Positions 43,079 to 52,025 of a stretch of 64,000 bases of DNA are shown piece by piece. The stretch comes from Bacteroidaceae bacterium (GTDB taxonomy: Bacteria > Bacteroidota > Bacteroidia > Bacteroidales > Bacteroidaceae). A model generated the notes under the pieces. That model was not told the DNA's origin, searched no databases, and saw nothing but the letters and a program-made list of their open reading frames with translations. The stretch spans positions 1 through 64,000 of the forward strand of contig JAFXNA010000021.1 in NCBI GenBank assembly GCA_017529865.1, read 5' to 3'. The translations under genes were made by a program, and so were the position numbers. Within the stretch, counting starts at the first letter, position 1; each line of letters starts with the position of its first letter.

Positions 43079-43834
43079 ATGAAAGAAGAGAATAGCAAGG
43101 TCGTCATCGAACTCGAAAACGTGAAGCGCTACTTTCACGTGGGATCGGAAGTGGTGAAAGCCCTTCGTGGCGTATCGTTCAAGATTCACGAAGGCGAGTT
43201 TGTCACCATACAAGGCACATCAGGTTCGGGTAAGTCCACCCTTCTGAACCAGTTAGGCTGCCTCGACACCCCTACGTCGGGAGAGTATTATCTGGATGGT
43301 GTGCCTGTGAGAAAGATGTCGAAAAGCCAGCGTGCTCATCTGCGCAATAAGAAAATCGGGTTCATCTTCCAGAACTACAACCTGCTGGCCAATACGACCG
43401 CAGTGGAGAACGTAGAACTGCCGTTGATGTACAACAGCAAGTATAATTCGAAGCAACGTAAGGCAGCAGCTATCAAGGCACTGGAGGCTGTGGGACTGGG
43501 CGACCGTCTGTATCACAAGTCGAACCAGATGTCGGGTGGTCAGATGCAGCGTGTTGCGATTGCAAGAGCATTAGTGAACGATCCCGCTGTGTTGCTGGCC
43601 GACGAAGCAACAGGTAACCTCGACACCCGTACTTCGTTCGAAGTGCTGGTGCTGTTCCAAGAGCTATACAAGCAAGGACACACCATCATCTTCGTGACCC
43701 ACAACCCTGAGATTGCAGAATATTCATCGCGCAATATCTATCTGCGTGACGGGAAGATTCGTGAAGATACGATTAACAACAACATCAAATCGGCAGCAGA
43801 AGCATTGGCTGCGTTGCCAAAAGCGGATGATTAA
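43079..43834 (+). CDS. ABC transporter ATP-binding protein (MacB/LolD type)
   Basis: The protein has 251 residues. Walker A is GTSGSGKST, the Q-loop is FIFQNYNLLANTT, the signature is MSGGQMQRVAIARAL, Walker B is AVLLADEATGNLD, and the H-loop is FVTHNPEIA. It is the nucleotide-binding subunit of the MacAB-type exporter; the permease is a separate gene (43922), unlike E. coli MacB, where both domains are fused. The frame is open back to 42938 inside macA, but ATG 43079 (MKEENSKVVIELENVKRYF) fits the family start and does not overlap macA. Confidence 0.94.
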   Translation: MKEENSKVVIELENVKRYFHVGSEVVKALRGVSFKIHEGEFVTIQGTSGSGKSTLLNQLGCLDTPTSGEYYLDGVPVRKMSKSQRAHLRNKKIGFIFQNYNLLANTTAVENVELPLMYNSKYNSKQRKAAAIKALEAVGLGDRLYHKSNQMSGGQMQRVAIARALVNDPAVLLADEATGNLDTRTSFEVLVLFQELYKQGHTIIFVTHNPEIAEYSSRNIYLRDGKIREDTINNNIKSAAEALAALPKADD

Positions 43835-43836
43835 AA

Positions 43837-43912
43837 TGCCCCTCTCCCCGCCCTCCCCTCAAAGGGAGGGAGCCAAGAAAGAGTGGAGAGCGAAGAATTA
43901 AAAGTTTAGAGT
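43837..43912 (+). repeat. CTCCCC/GGGAGG palindrome and GAGTGGAGAG tract
   Basis: CCCTCCC-CTCAAA-GGGAGGG is followed by AAGAAAGAGTGGAGAGCGAAG. The same order is seen at 2431-2518, also between two genes of one operon. Confidence 0.6.
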
Positions 43913-43921
43913 TTATAGATA

Positions 43922-45136
43922 ATGAATATACAGAACTTATTTAAGGTATCACTGCGAGCTGTGGCGAGCAACAAACTGCGTTCGTTTCTCAGTATGCTGG
44001 GTATCATCATCGGTGTGGGAGCAGTCATCACGATGATGAGTATCGGTCAAGGCTCGAAAGAAAGTATCCGTGAGGAGTTGGCCAAGCAGGGCACGAACCT
44101 GCTGACCATTCGCCCGGGTGCTGATATGCGTGGTGGTGTGCGTCGTGACCCGTCTCAAATGCAGACCCTGAAGCCTGCAGACCTCGAAGCCATCATGAAC
44201 GAGAAGAAATATGTGACCTATGTATCGCCTGAAGTGTCATCAAGCGGACAGGTGATTTATGGAAACAACAACACGACTTCCACGATTTACGGCGAATCGA
44301 CCGACTACCTGAAAATCAGGCAATGGGACATTCAAGACGGAGATTTCTTCACAGAGGAAGATATCCGTAAGTCGGCCAAAGTGTGCGTAGTGGGTAAAAC
44401 CATCGTCGACGAATTGTTCAACGGTGCTGACCCTATCGGCAAGAACATCCGCTTCAAGTCCATCCCAATGAAGGTGATAGGCGTACTGAAGTCGAAAGGA
44501 TACAACAGTTGGGGAATGGACCAAGACAACGTGATTGTCGCACCTTATACCTGTGTGATGAAACGTATCTCTGCCCAGACCTACTATGGGTCTATCGTCT
44601 GCTCAGCCATCACGGAAGAGATGTCTGATCATGCCATCGAAGAGCTGACCCAGATACTGCGTCGCTCACATAAATTAAAAGATGGTGCGGTTGACGACTT
44701 CAACATCCGTTCTCAAGCCGAGATGATGGAGACGATGTCGAACACAATGGATACTGTGACGATGATTCTGGGTATCGCAGCAGGATTCTCGCTGTTGATT
44801 GCCGGTATCGGTATCATGAACATCATGCTGGTGAGTGTGACAGAACGTACGAAAGAGATTGGTCTGCGTATGGCAGTGGGTGCTACAGGCTTCGTCATCA
44901 GCGTTCAGTTCCTGATTGAGTCTATTCTCATCAGTCTGACAGGAGGTATCTTCGGCGTGCTGTTGGGGGTCGGAGCATCAAGTCTGCTGCCGAAAATGGG
45001 AATGCCGAGCATCGTACCGGCGTGGTCTATCTTTCTGTCGTTCGGTGTGTGTGTAGTTATCGGTGTGCTATTCGGCTATATCCCTGCCCGCAAAGCAGCA
45101 AACATGGACCCAATCGATGCTATACGACATGAATAA
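43922..45136 (+). CDS. MacB-type ABC transporter permease
   Basis: The protein has 404 residues. The first span is at about 20-42 (LRSFLSMLGIIIGVGAVITMMSIGQG). A large periplasmic MacB_PCD domain (50-270) and three C-terminal spans of the FtsX domain follow (IAAGFSLLIAGIGIMNIMLVSVTERTKEIGLRMAVGA ... GVLFGYIPARKAANMDPIDAIRHE). It is the membrane part of a mechanotransmission ABC exporter with the preceding ATPase, MacA and TolC. Such systems export macrolides, peptides or lipoproteins; the substrate is unknown here. Confidence 0.93.
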   Translation: MNIQNLFKVSLRAVASNKLRSFLSMLGIIIGVGAVITMMSIGQGSKESIREELAKQGTNLLTIRPGADMRGGVRRDPSQMQTLKPADLEAIMNEKKYVTYVSPEVSSSGQVIYGNNNTTSTIYGESTDYLKIRQWDIQDGDFFTEEDIRKSAKVCVVGKTIVDELFNGADPIGKNIRFKSIPMKVIGVLKSKGYNSWGMDQDNVIVAPYTCVMKRISAQTYYGSIVCSAITEEMSDHAIEELTQILRRSHKLKDGAVDDFNIRSQAEMMETMSNTMDTVTMILGIAAGFSLLIAGIGIMNIMLVSVTERTKEIGLRMAVGATGFVISVQFLIESILISLTGGIFGVLLGVGASSLLPKMGMPSIVPAWSIFLSFGVCVVIGVLFGYIPARKAANMDPIDAIRHE

Positions 45137-45191
45137 GCAAGAAAAATTAAAAATATTATAAATTATACATTATAAATTATAAATTTATTTG

Positions 45192-45199
45192 TATCTTTG
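45192..45199 (+). promoter_or_regulatory. -7 element (TATCTTTG) upstream of the NifU-like gene
   Basis: Exact -7 match about 58 bases before the ATG at 45257; the -33 element is not obvious in the AT-rich stretch upstream. Confidence 0.5.
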
Positions 45200-45256
45200 C
45201 AAAAGATTTCGATATATATTAACAGCTATTAGTTATATAACAAATTTAGTTTTATT

Positions 45257-45958
45257 ATGGTTTATTCAAAAGAAGTACAAGAAATGTGCTGTGTAGCCAA
45301 AGGTCCTAATCACGGACCTGCTCCAATTCCTGAGGAAGGAAAATGGATTCAGGCAAAGGAGATTAAGGATATCTCTGGTATGACACACGGTATTGGTTGG
45401 TGTGCCCCTCAGCAGGGCTGCTGTAAGCTTAGTCTTAATGTTAAGGATGGAATCATCGAGGAATGTCTCGTTGAAACTATCGGTTGTTCAGGTATGACTC
45501 ACTCTGCTGCTATGGCATCAGAGATTCTTCCTGGTAAGACTATCCTCGAAGCGCTGAATACCGACCTCGTTTGCGACGCTATCAACACTGCAATGCGCGA
45601 ACTCTTCCTTCAGATAGTTTACGGACGTACTCAGAGTGCGTTCTCAGAAGGTGGTCTCGTGATTGGTGCAGGTTTGGAGGACCTTGGAAAGGGTCTCGTA
45701 TCACAGTGTGGTACCCTCTACGGAACGAAGGCAAAGGGTACTCGTTACTTGCAGCTGACTGAAGGCTACATCACGAAGATGTATCTCGACAGCGACAATC
45801 AAGTATGCGGATACGAATTTGTTCACATGGGTAAGTTCATGGATGCCGTAAAGAAAGGCGTTCCTGCTGACGAAGCTCTCAAGAGTGTAACTGGTACCTA
45901 TGGCCGCACAAAACCAGAACAAGGCGCAGTTAAATCTATCGACCCACGTAAAGAATAG
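45257..45958 (+). CDS. NifU-like iron-sulfur cluster scaffold family protein
   Basis: The protein has 233 residues. Cysteines stand in MCCVAKGPNHGP, GWCAPQQGCCKLSL and ETIGCSGMTHSAAMASE; the last resembles the IscU/NifU N-terminal pocket. The C-terminal half (YGTKAKGTRYLQLTEGYITKMYLD...YEFVHMGKFMDAVKKG) is not found in IscU. I take it as the partner of the GGGtGRT protein encoded 565 bases downstream, with which it seems to form a unit. A role in cluster assembly or a linked metabolic enzyme is inferred. It is richer in GGT/GTT codons than its neighbours, suggesting high expression. Confidence 0.65.
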   Translation: MVYSKEVQEMCCVAKGPNHGPAPIPEEGKWIQAKEIKDISGMTHGIGWCAPQQGCCKLSLNVKDGIIEECLVETIGCSGMTHSAAMASEILPGKTILEALNTDLVCDAINTAMRELFLQIVYGRTQSAFSEGGLVIGAGLEDLGKGLVSQCGTLYGTKAKGTRYLQLTEGYITKMYLDSDNQVCGYEFVHMGKFMDAVKKGVPADEALKSVTGTYGRTKPEQGAVKSIDPRKE

Positions 45959-46034
45959 TCTCATTTACAATTGGACAATTTTCTATTGACTATTTATTGT
46001 TAATTGGATTATTCTCTATTTGTTCATTTTCATC

Positions 46035-46421
46035 ATGACAGAGGCAGAGTTAAAGTTCCGGTTGAAACAGTTTGCGCTGAGAATCATACGGCTTGTCGAC
46101 GAGATGCCACATTCGGTATCATCAAAAGCGTTAGCAAACCAAATTATGCGCTCTGGGACATCACCCTACTCAAACTATTGTGCAGCTTGCCTTGCGAAGT
46201 CCGACAAGGATTTCCTGAACAAACTGAAAATAGTGGAAGAGGAATTGGACGAGACTTCTCACTGGATTGAGTTGATTGGTGAAAGCGGAATAAAAAAGCA
46301 GGAACTGTTGAAAGAATTATGCGATGAGAATCTAGAGTTGCTCAAGATTATCGTAGCATCAATCGTTACTGTTAAGACCAATATCATCAAGGGGCGAAAT
46401 GAAGAATATCTGATTATATAA
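46035..46421 (+). CDS. Four-helix bundle protein (23S rRNA intervening-sequence protein type)
   Basis: The protein has 128 residues, all helical in character. It begins MTEAELKFRLKQFALRIIRLVDEMP and has the family landmark KALANQIMRSGTSPYSNYCAACLAKSDKDFLNKLKIVEEELDETSHWIELI. These proteins were first found in 23S rRNA intervening sequences but are commonly free-standing in Bacteroidetes; the biochemical role is unknown. The frame is open back to a TTG at 46020. It sits between the NifU-like and GGGtGRT genes, flanked by AT-rich repeats, and looks like an insertion into a two-gene unit. Confidence 0.85.
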   Translation: MTEAELKFRLKQFALRIIRLVDEMPHSVSSKALANQIMRSGTSPYSNYCAACLAKSDKDFLNKLKIVEEELDETSHWIELIGESGIKKQELLKELCDENLELLKIIVASIVTVKTNIIKGRNEEYLII

Positions 46422-46485
46422 ATAATAAATAAGGTAATAGACGAATTGCTCAATAAAGAAATAATGAATGACTAAATAATAGAAA

Positions 46486-46522
46486 TTGTAAATAGTTAAA
46501 TCGTCAAATAGTAAATAAGACT
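46486..46522 (+). repeat. AT-rich leader element before the GGGtGRT gene
   Basis: Second copy of the thyA leader (23584-23620), in the same position relative to the ATG. Core: GTAAATAGTTAAAT, then AGTAAATAAGAC. Confidence 0.7.
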
Positions 46523-47533
46523 ATGATAAGAGAAGTGAAATTTGAATCACAAGACCGTCGTATCAAGCAGATACTCGCTGCATTGAACGAGAACGGCATT
46601 GCTTCGATTGAAGAAGCTAACGAAATCTGCGAAAAGGCAGGTCTCGATCCCTATAAGACATGTGAAGAAACACAGATGATTTGCTTCGAGAACGCAAAGT
46701 GGGCATACGTTTGTGGTTGTGCTATCGCTATCAAGAAAGGTTGCAAGAACGCAGCAGATGCTGCCGAGGCAATCGGTATCGGTCTGCAGGCATTCTGTAT
46801 TCCTGGCTCTGTAGCTGACGATCGTAAGGTAGGTCTTGGACACGGTAACCTTGCAGCACGTCTGTTGCGCGAAGAGACTCAGTGTTTCGCATTCCTCGCA
46901 GGTCACGAGTCATTCGCTGCTGCTGAAGGTGCAATCAAGATTGCTGAGATGGCAAACAAAGTACGTAAAAACCCATTGCGCGTTATCCTCAACGGTCTCG
47001 GTAAGGATGCTGCAATGATTATCAGCCGTATCAACGGATTCACTTACGTACAGACTAAGTTCGATTACTACACTGGTAAGGTTGACGTTGTAAAGCGCAT
47101 TCCTTACAGCGACGGTCCTCGTGCTAAGGTGAACTGCTATGGCGCTGACGATGTTCGCGAAGGTGTTGCTATCATGTGGATGGAAGACGTTGATGTCAGC
47201 ATCACAGGTAACTCAACCAACCCAACTCGTTTCCAGCACCCAGTTGCAGGTACCTACAAGAAGGAGCGCGTGCTCGCAGGCAAGCCTTACTTCTCAGTAG
47301 CTTCAGGTGGCGGTACAGGACGTACACTCCACCCAGACAACATGGCTGCAGGTCCTGCATCTTACGGTATGACCGATACCCTCGGACGTATGCACTCAGA
47401 TGCTCAGTTCGCAGGTTCTTCTTCAGTTCCTGCACACGTAGAGATGATGGGCTTCCTCGGCATTGGTAACAACCCAATGGTAGGATGTACTGTTGCTTGT
47501 GCTGTGAACGTGGCTCTTGCACTCAACAAGTAA
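46523..47533 (+). CDS. GGGtGRT protein
   Basis: The protein has 336 residues and contains the name-giving motif in SVASGGGTGRTLHPDNMAAGPASYG (about 255-280). Other conserved-looking parts are GLGHGNLAARLLREETQCFAFLAGHESFAAAEGAIKIAEMA and VILNGLGKDAAMIISRINGFTYVQTKFDYYTGKVDVVKRIPYSDG. The family is widespread in anaerobic bacteria and has no proven function. No signal peptide, so cytosolic. Codon use is strongly biased to GGT, GTA and GCA, like the NifU-like gene, pointing to joint high expression. Confidence 0.88.
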   Translation: MIREVKFESQDRRIKQILAALNENGIASIEEANEICEKAGLDPYKTCEETQMICFENAKWAYVCGCAIAIKKGCKNAADAAEAIGIGLQAFCIPGSVADDRKVGLGHGNLAARLLREETQCFAFLAGHESFAAAEGAIKIAEMANKVRKNPLRVILNGLGKDAAMIISRINGFTYVQTKFDYYTGKVDVVKRIPYSDGPRAKVNCYGADDVREGVAIMWMEDVDVSITGNSTNPTRFQHPVAGTYKKERVLAGKPYFSVASGGGTGRTLHPDNMAAGPASYGMTDTLGRMHSDAQFAGSSSVPAHVEMMGFLGIGNNPMVGCTVACAVNVALALNK

Positions 47534-47549
47534 TATCATACTCTTTCCC

Positions 47550-47598
47550 AATCCCCTCATCCTATTATATATATAATAAGGTGTGAGGGGATTCTTTT
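47550..47598 (+). terminator. Terminator of the GGGtGRT gene
   Basis: AATCCCCTCA and TGAGGGGATT form the stem, with a second AT stem (TATTATA/TATAATA) in the loop, followed by CTTTTCTTT. Confidence 0.82.
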
Positions 47599-47618
47599 CT
47601 TTATCGCATTACGACCTT

Positions 47619-48983
47619 ATGACCCGACGAACCTTTTTACTGACCTTATGCTTCTCCTTTGGCTTGCTCACTATGGGGCAAACCAATCCCTTCGGTAATG
47701 CACTCGTGCCCGATATGATTGCCGATGCAAGCATTGTTGAAATCGACGGAACCTTCTACTGCTATGCCACCACAGATGGATATGGCCGCGGACTTGACAC
47801 GTCAGGTCCACCTGTGGTATGGAAGTCGCGCGATTTCGTCAACTGGAGTTTCGAGGGCACTTATTTCCCCCAAGCCTACAATGAGAAATACTGGGCGCCG
47901 AGCAAGGCGGTCAACTATCGCGGACGGTGGTACATCTACCCTACCGTCAACGGTTACATGTATCCTGCCGTAGCCGATAGTCCCGACGGACCGTTCCGCC
48001 TCATCAAGGGCAATACGTTCACCGTGGAGAACCGTCTATGGGAACGCGACAATGTGCATGCCATCGATACGGAAATCTTCATCGACGACGACGGTACGCC
48101 TTACGCATTCTGGGGAAGCCGCAATGTGGTGCGCCTCAAGCCCGACATGGCTACCATCGACACCATGTATCAGACCATCCGCACGCGCCGCACGGAGTAC
48201 AGCGAAGGACCTATCTTCTTCAAGCGTCGTGGCATCTACTACTACCTCTACACCATCGGAGGTGACGAGCGCTACGAGTACTACTACCAGATGAGCCGCA
48301 CCTCGCCGCTCGGTCCGTGGGAGACACCTGAGCACGACCTCGTCTGCACCACGAATATCGAGACGGGAGTCTTCGGTCCGGGTCACGGATGTGTGTTCAA
48401 CGTCAACGGAACGGACGACTACTACCTCGCCTTCCTCGAATACGGACGCTGGAGCACAAACCGTCAGACTTACGTCAACCGACTGGAGTTCAACCCCGAC
48501 GGAACCATCCGTCAGGTCAAGGTCGACCTCAACGGTGTAGGCTATCTGCATAAGAACGCCAAGCCCGGACAGCTGAAAGTCGTAGCAGCAACCGCATCGT
48601 CCGAGGCCCCCGACCTCCGCATCCGTCACAACAAGGACGAGCGATGCCAGCGCACCGAGCAGTTCGTTCCCGAGTTCGCCATTGATGGGCAGAACGGTTC
48701 ACGATGGATGGCCGCCGACTCCGACAACGGAGCCACGATGATGATCGATATGGGTCACACGGTAAAGATAGGCCGCAGCGAGATAGCCTTCGTCCGCCCC
48801 ACCGCTGGCCATGCCTACAAGCTCGAAGCCTCGCGCGACGGACTGAAGTGGGACCGCATCGCCATCCACGCCCTTGAGAAGCGCTCGCCACATGTAGATA
48901 AAATCGGTAAGCGCTACCGCTACCTCCGCGTCAGCATCAACGAGGGAGTGAAAGGAATATGGGAATGGAAAGTGTATAAATAA
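47619..48983 (+). CDS. Glycoside hydrolase family 43 with C-terminal F5/8C-like domain
   Basis: The protein has 454 residues. A Sec signal is cut near MGQ. The five-bladed propeller (about 20-300) has the catalytic-base region NALVPDMIADASIVEIDGTFYCYATTDG, DTEIFIDDDGTPYAFWGSR, and the acid in RTEYSEGPIFFKRRGIYYYLY. The C-terminal part (320-454; VVAATASSEAP...PEFAIDGQNGSRWMAAD...WEWKVYK) looks like a discoidin/CBM32-type carbohydrate-binding domain. Probable beta-xylosidase or arabinofuranosidase acting on plant glycans. ATG 47619 is used because the upstream in-frame start (47583) lies in the terminator of the previous gene. Confidence 0.88.
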   Translation: MTRRTFLLTLCFSFGLLTMGQTNPFGNALVPDMIADASIVEIDGTFYCYATTDGYGRGLDTSGPPVVWKSRDFVNWSFEGTYFPQAYNEKYWAPSKAVNYRGRWYIYPTVNGYMYPAVADSPDGPFRLIKGNTFTVENRLWERDNVHAIDTEIFIDDDGTPYAFWGSRNVVRLKPDMATIDTMYQTIRTRRTEYSEGPIFFKRRGIYYYLYTIGGDERYEYYYQMSRTSPLGPWETPEHDLVCTTNIETGVFGPGHGCVFNVNGTDDYYLAFLEYGRWSTNRQTYVNRLEFNPDGTIRQVKVDLNGVGYLHKNAKPGQLKVVAATASSEAPDLRIRHNKDERCQRTEQFVPEFAIDGQNGSRWMAADSDNGATMMIDMGHTVKIGRSEIAFVRPTAGHAYKLEASRDGLKWDRIAIHALEKRSPHVDKIGKRYRYLRVSINEGVKGIWEWKVYK

Positions 48984-48989
48984 TTGCCT

Positions 48990-49487
48990 ATGACCTTCTT
49001 AGATTTAACGAAACAACGTTACAGCTGCCGCAGCTACAAAGCTCAGGCAGTAGAGAAAGAGAAACTGGAGTATGTGATGGAGTGCGTCCGCATGTCACCA
49101 TCGGCCGTCAACCGCCAGCCGTGGCGGTTCCGCATCGTCGAGAGCGAGGCCGACCGTCAGAAACTCTGTCAGTGTTACAACCGCGAGTGGTTCGCCACAG
49201 CACCAACCGTCATCGTGGCCTCCGTGCTGCACGATGAGGAATGGATACGCCCCGACGGCAAGCATCATGGCAATATCGACATCGCCATCGCCGTGGAGCA
49301 CCTCTGCCTAGCCGCAGCCGAACAAGGCCTCGGCACCTGCTGGGTATGCAATTTCGATGCGCTCCTTTGTCAACGTCTTTTCGACATTCCTCCTCATGAG
49401 GAAGTGGCCGTCCTCATCCCCATTGGCTATCCCGCCGACGAACCGAAAGAAAAAGTAAGGAAAAATATTGAAGCAATAGTAATGTGA
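48990..49487 (+). CDS. Nitroreductase family protein
   Basis: The protein has 165 residues, short for the family. The FMN-site landmarks are KQRYSCRSYKAQAVEKEKLEYVMECVRMSPSAVNRQPWRFRIVE and, near the end, VEHLCLAAAEQGLGTCWVCNFD with VLIPIGYPADEP. It is a cytosolic FMN oxidoreductase; the substrate is unknown. It starts six bases after the GH43 stop, and the next small gene begins two bases after its own. Confidence 0.9.
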   Translation: MTFLDLTKQRYSCRSYKAQAVEKEKLEYVMECVRMSPSAVNRQPWRFRIVESEADRQKLCQCYNREWFATAPTVIVASVLHDEEWIRPDGKHHGNIDIAIAVEHLCLAAAEQGLGTCWVCNFDALLCQRLFDIPPHEEVAVLIPIGYPADEPKEKVRKNIEAIVM

Positions 49488-49489
49488 TT

Positions 49490-49723
49490 ATGGAAGATTT
49501 AAACACATGGTGGTCATCGCTCACCATCTCACAAAAAGAGCGCATCGCAACGAAAGCAGCACGTAAGGACGGCGACGAGAACGCCGAAGTACACTACCCC
49601 GCCTGCTCGCAGTGGTGGAACACCATCACGGCTGAACGCCGCCAGTGGATCTACGAGCATTGTACCGACAAGCACGGACTTCTGCTCCCCGTCTGGAACG
49701 AGGGCAAAACCTTGAGCTATTAA
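49490..49723 (+). CDS. Small hypothetical protein
   Basis: The protein has 77 residues, Trp-rich and without signal or membrane segment (MEDLNTWWSSLTISQKERIATKAA ... CSQWWNTITAERRQWIYEHCTDKHG). Cysteines and histidines near the middle do not form a clear zinc motif. No family recognised. It is coupled to the nitroreductase gene and followed by a strong terminator, so it is likely real. Confidence 0.65.
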   Translation: MEDLNTWWSSLTISQKERIATKAARKDGDENAEVHYPACSQWWNTITAERRQWIYEHCTDKHGLLLPVWNEGKTLSY

Positions 49724-49724
49724 C

Positions 49725-49758
49725 AAAGGATGCGAAGCCAGCGCTTCGCATCTTTTGT
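49725..49758 (+). terminator. Terminator after the GH43/nitroreductase group
   Basis: GATGCGAAG-CCAGCG-CTTCGCATC, extended by ACAAA/TTTTGT, with a T run. Confidence 0.9.
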
Positions 49759-49825
49759 GTTTATGCTCGTTGTCATTTTGGCAGGGAGGCAGTATTGGCA
49801 CGGTGTTTGCAAAATACCCCCATAA

Positions 49826-49915
49826 AGGAAAACCTCCCCCCACCCCTCCCAAGGAGAGGAGAAAGGAGGGCGGTAGTAATCCTCTCCCCTTGGGGGAGAT
49901 AAGAGAGAGGTTTAA
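49826..49915 (+). repeat. Double C-rich/G-rich palindrome upstream of htpG
   Basis: CCCCTCCCAAGGAGAGG and CTCTCCCCTTGGGGGAG with flanks AAACCTCCCC and GATAAGAGAGAGGTTT. The outer parts AAACCTC/GAGGTTT are also inverted, so the whole 90 bases is one large imperfect palindrome. It is the reverse complement of the elements at 31886 and 32996. Confidence 0.7.
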
Positions 49916-49930
49916 TAAAACGACATAATT

Positions 49931-51976
49931 ATGAAAGGAAACATTGGGGTTACGACCGAGAACATATTCCCCGTCATCAAAAAGTTCTTGTATAGTGATC
50001 ATGACATCTTTATCCGTGAAATCGTCAGCAATGCCGTCGATGCCACACAGAAACTACGCACCATTGCCCAAAAAGGTGAACTGAAGGGCGATGCAGGCGA
50101 CCTGACCGTCCGCGTCAGCATCGACAAGAAGGCAGGTACGCTGACCGTCACCGACCGTGGTATCGGTATGACCGAGGAGGAAATCGACAAGTATATCAAC
50201 CAGATTGCCTTCTCATCGGCCAACGATTTCCTCGACAAATATAAGGAAGATGCGAACGCCATCATCGGCCACTTCGGACTTGGATTCTACAGCGCCTTCA
50301 TGGTGAGCAAGAAGGTGGAAATCGTGACGAAGAGTTGGCAGGAAGGTAGCAAGGCTGTCAAATGGTCATGCGACGGCAGTCCCGAGTACACCATCGAAGA
50401 GGCCAAGAAGGACGACCGCGGTACCGATATCATCATGTATATCGACGACGACTGCAAGGAATTCCTCGAGGAAAGCCGCATCGAGACCCTCCTGAAGAAG
50501 TACTGCCACTTCCTCCCTGTCAGCATCGCATTCGGCAAGAAGAAAGACTGGAAGGACGGCAAGCAGGTCGATACCGATGAGGACAACATCATCAACGACA
50601 CTACCCCACTCTGGACCAAGAAGCCTGCCGACCTGAAGGACGAGGACTACAAGAAGTTCTATCGCGAACTCTATCCGATGAGCGACGAGCCGCTGTTCTG
50701 GATTCACCTCAACGTGGACTTCCCATTCAATCTCACCGGCGTGCTCTACTTCCCGAAGGTAAAGAACAGCATCGAGTTGCAGAAGAACAAGATTCAGCTC
50801 TATTGCAACCAGGTATTCGTGACCGACAGCGTCGAAGGCATCGTGCCACAGTTCCTCACCCTGCTCCACGGCGTCATCGACTCACCGGACATTCCACTGA
50901 ACGTGAGCCGCAGCTACCTGCAGAGCGACAGTAACGTGAAGAAAATCTCCTCTTATATAACTAAAAAGGTGAGCGACCGTCTGCAGAGCATCTTCAAGAG
51001 CGACCGCAAGGACTTCGAGCAGAAGTGGGACGACCTGAAGATATTCATCAGCTACGGCATGCTGACCGAGCAGGACTACTACGACAAGGCCAAAACCTAT
51101 GCCCTGTTGAAAGATACCGAAGGCAAGTACTTCACTTACGATGAATACAAGACCCTCGTCAAGGATAATCAGACCGACAAGGACGGCACACTCGTCTACC
51201 TCTATGCCCAGAACCGCGATGCCCAGTACGCCTACATCGAGGCAGCCAAGAACAAAGGCTACAGCGTGCTCATCATGGATGGCGAACTCGACTCTGCCAT
51301 GCTCGGACTCCTGGAGGAGAAGATGGAGAAGACCCGCTTCGTACGTGTCGACTCCGATGTCATCGACCGCCTCATCAACAAGAACAAGGACGATAAATAC
51401 GAGGACAACGACGGCACGCTCATCACCGACATGTTCAAGACCCAGCTGCCGAAGATCGACAAGATTGAGTTCAACGTGCAGGAACAAGCAATGGGCGAAG
51501 AAGCCTCACCAATCGTCATCACGCAGAGCGAATACATGCGTCGAATGAAGGATATGGCACGCTTCCAGCAAGGCATGAACTTCTACGGCGAGATGCCCGA
51601 CATGATGAATGTCGTGGTCAACACCGACCACCCACTCATCAAGCGCGTCACCGAAGAAGGCGAGTCAGCAACTGCCGAAGCCCTCAAGCCAATCGAGGCA
51701 GAAATCAAGGGACTGACCGCTCGCAAGGACGCCATCAACCAGAGCAATAAGGATAAGAAATACGACGAAATCAGTCAGGAAAGCAAGGACGAACTGCAGA
51801 AGGTGAACAAAGACATCGAAGCCGAGAGGCAGAAGAAGACCGACACCATCGGCAACTACGCCAAGGACAATGCCCTCGTCCATCAGCTCATCGACCTCGC
51901 ACTCCTTCAGAACGGACTCCTCCGAGGCGAAGCCCTCACCAACTTCGTCCGTCGAAGTCTCGATTTGATAAAGTAA
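49931..51976 (+). CDS. htpG: Chaperone HtpG (Hsp90)
   Basis: The protein has 681 residues, longer than E. coli HtpG (624), as usual in Bacteroidetes. The ATP site shows FIREIVSNAVDATQKL, TVTDRGIGMTEEEIDKYINQIAFSSANDFL and GHFGLGFYSAFMVS. The middle domain has PLNVSRSYLQSD, and the C-terminal dimerisation part ends NGLLRGEALTNFVRRSLDLIK. A Lys/Asp/Glu-rich extra segment lies at about 575-635. Start ATG 49931 (MKGNIGVTTENIFPVIKKFLYSDHDIF). Confidence 0.97.
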   Translation: MKGNIGVTTENIFPVIKKFLYSDHDIFIREIVSNAVDATQKLRTIAQKGELKGDAGDLTVRVSIDKKAGTLTVTDRGIGMTEEEIDKYINQIAFSSANDFLDKYKEDANAIIGHFGLGFYSAFMVSKKVEIVTKSWQEGSKAVKWSCDGSPEYTIEEAKKDDRGTDIIMYIDDDCKEFLEESRIETLLKKYCHFLPVSIAFGKKKDWKDGKQVDTDEDNIINDTTPLWTKKPADLKDEDYKKFYRELYPMSDEPLFWIHLNVDFPFNLTGVLYFPKVKNSIELQKNKIQLYCNQVFVTDSVEGIVPQFLTLLHGVIDSPDIPLNVSRSYLQSDSNVKKISSYITKKVSDRLQSIFKSDRKDFEQKWDDLKIFISYGMLTEQDYYDKAKTYALLKDTEGKYFTYDEYKTLVKDNQTDKDGTLVYLYAQNRDAQYAYIEAAKNKGYSVLIMDGELDSAMLGLLEEKMEKTRFVRVDSDVIDRLINKNKDDKYEDNDGTLITDMFKTQLPKIDKIEFNVQEQAMGEEASPIVITQSEYMRRMKDMARFQQGMNFYGEMPDMMNVVVNTDHPLIKRVTEEGESATAEALKPIEAEIKGLTARKDAINQSNKDKKYDEISQESKDELQKVNKDIEAERQKKTDTIGNYAKDNALVHQLIDLALLQNGLLRGEALTNFVRRSLDLIK

Positions 51977-51985
51977 TATAAAAAA

Positions 51986-52025
51986 AGAAAGCAGCAGCTA
52001 TATTGAGTTGCTGCTTTTCTTTTTT
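51986..52025 (+). terminator. Terminator of htpG
   Basis: AAAGCAGCA-GCTATATTGAGT-TGCTGCTTT followed by TCTTTTTT. Confidence 0.9.

Noticed and set aside
46035..46421. Intervening sequence of a 23S rRNA gene
   Set aside because: The four-helix-bundle family can sit in rRNA, but no rRNA sequence surrounds it here.
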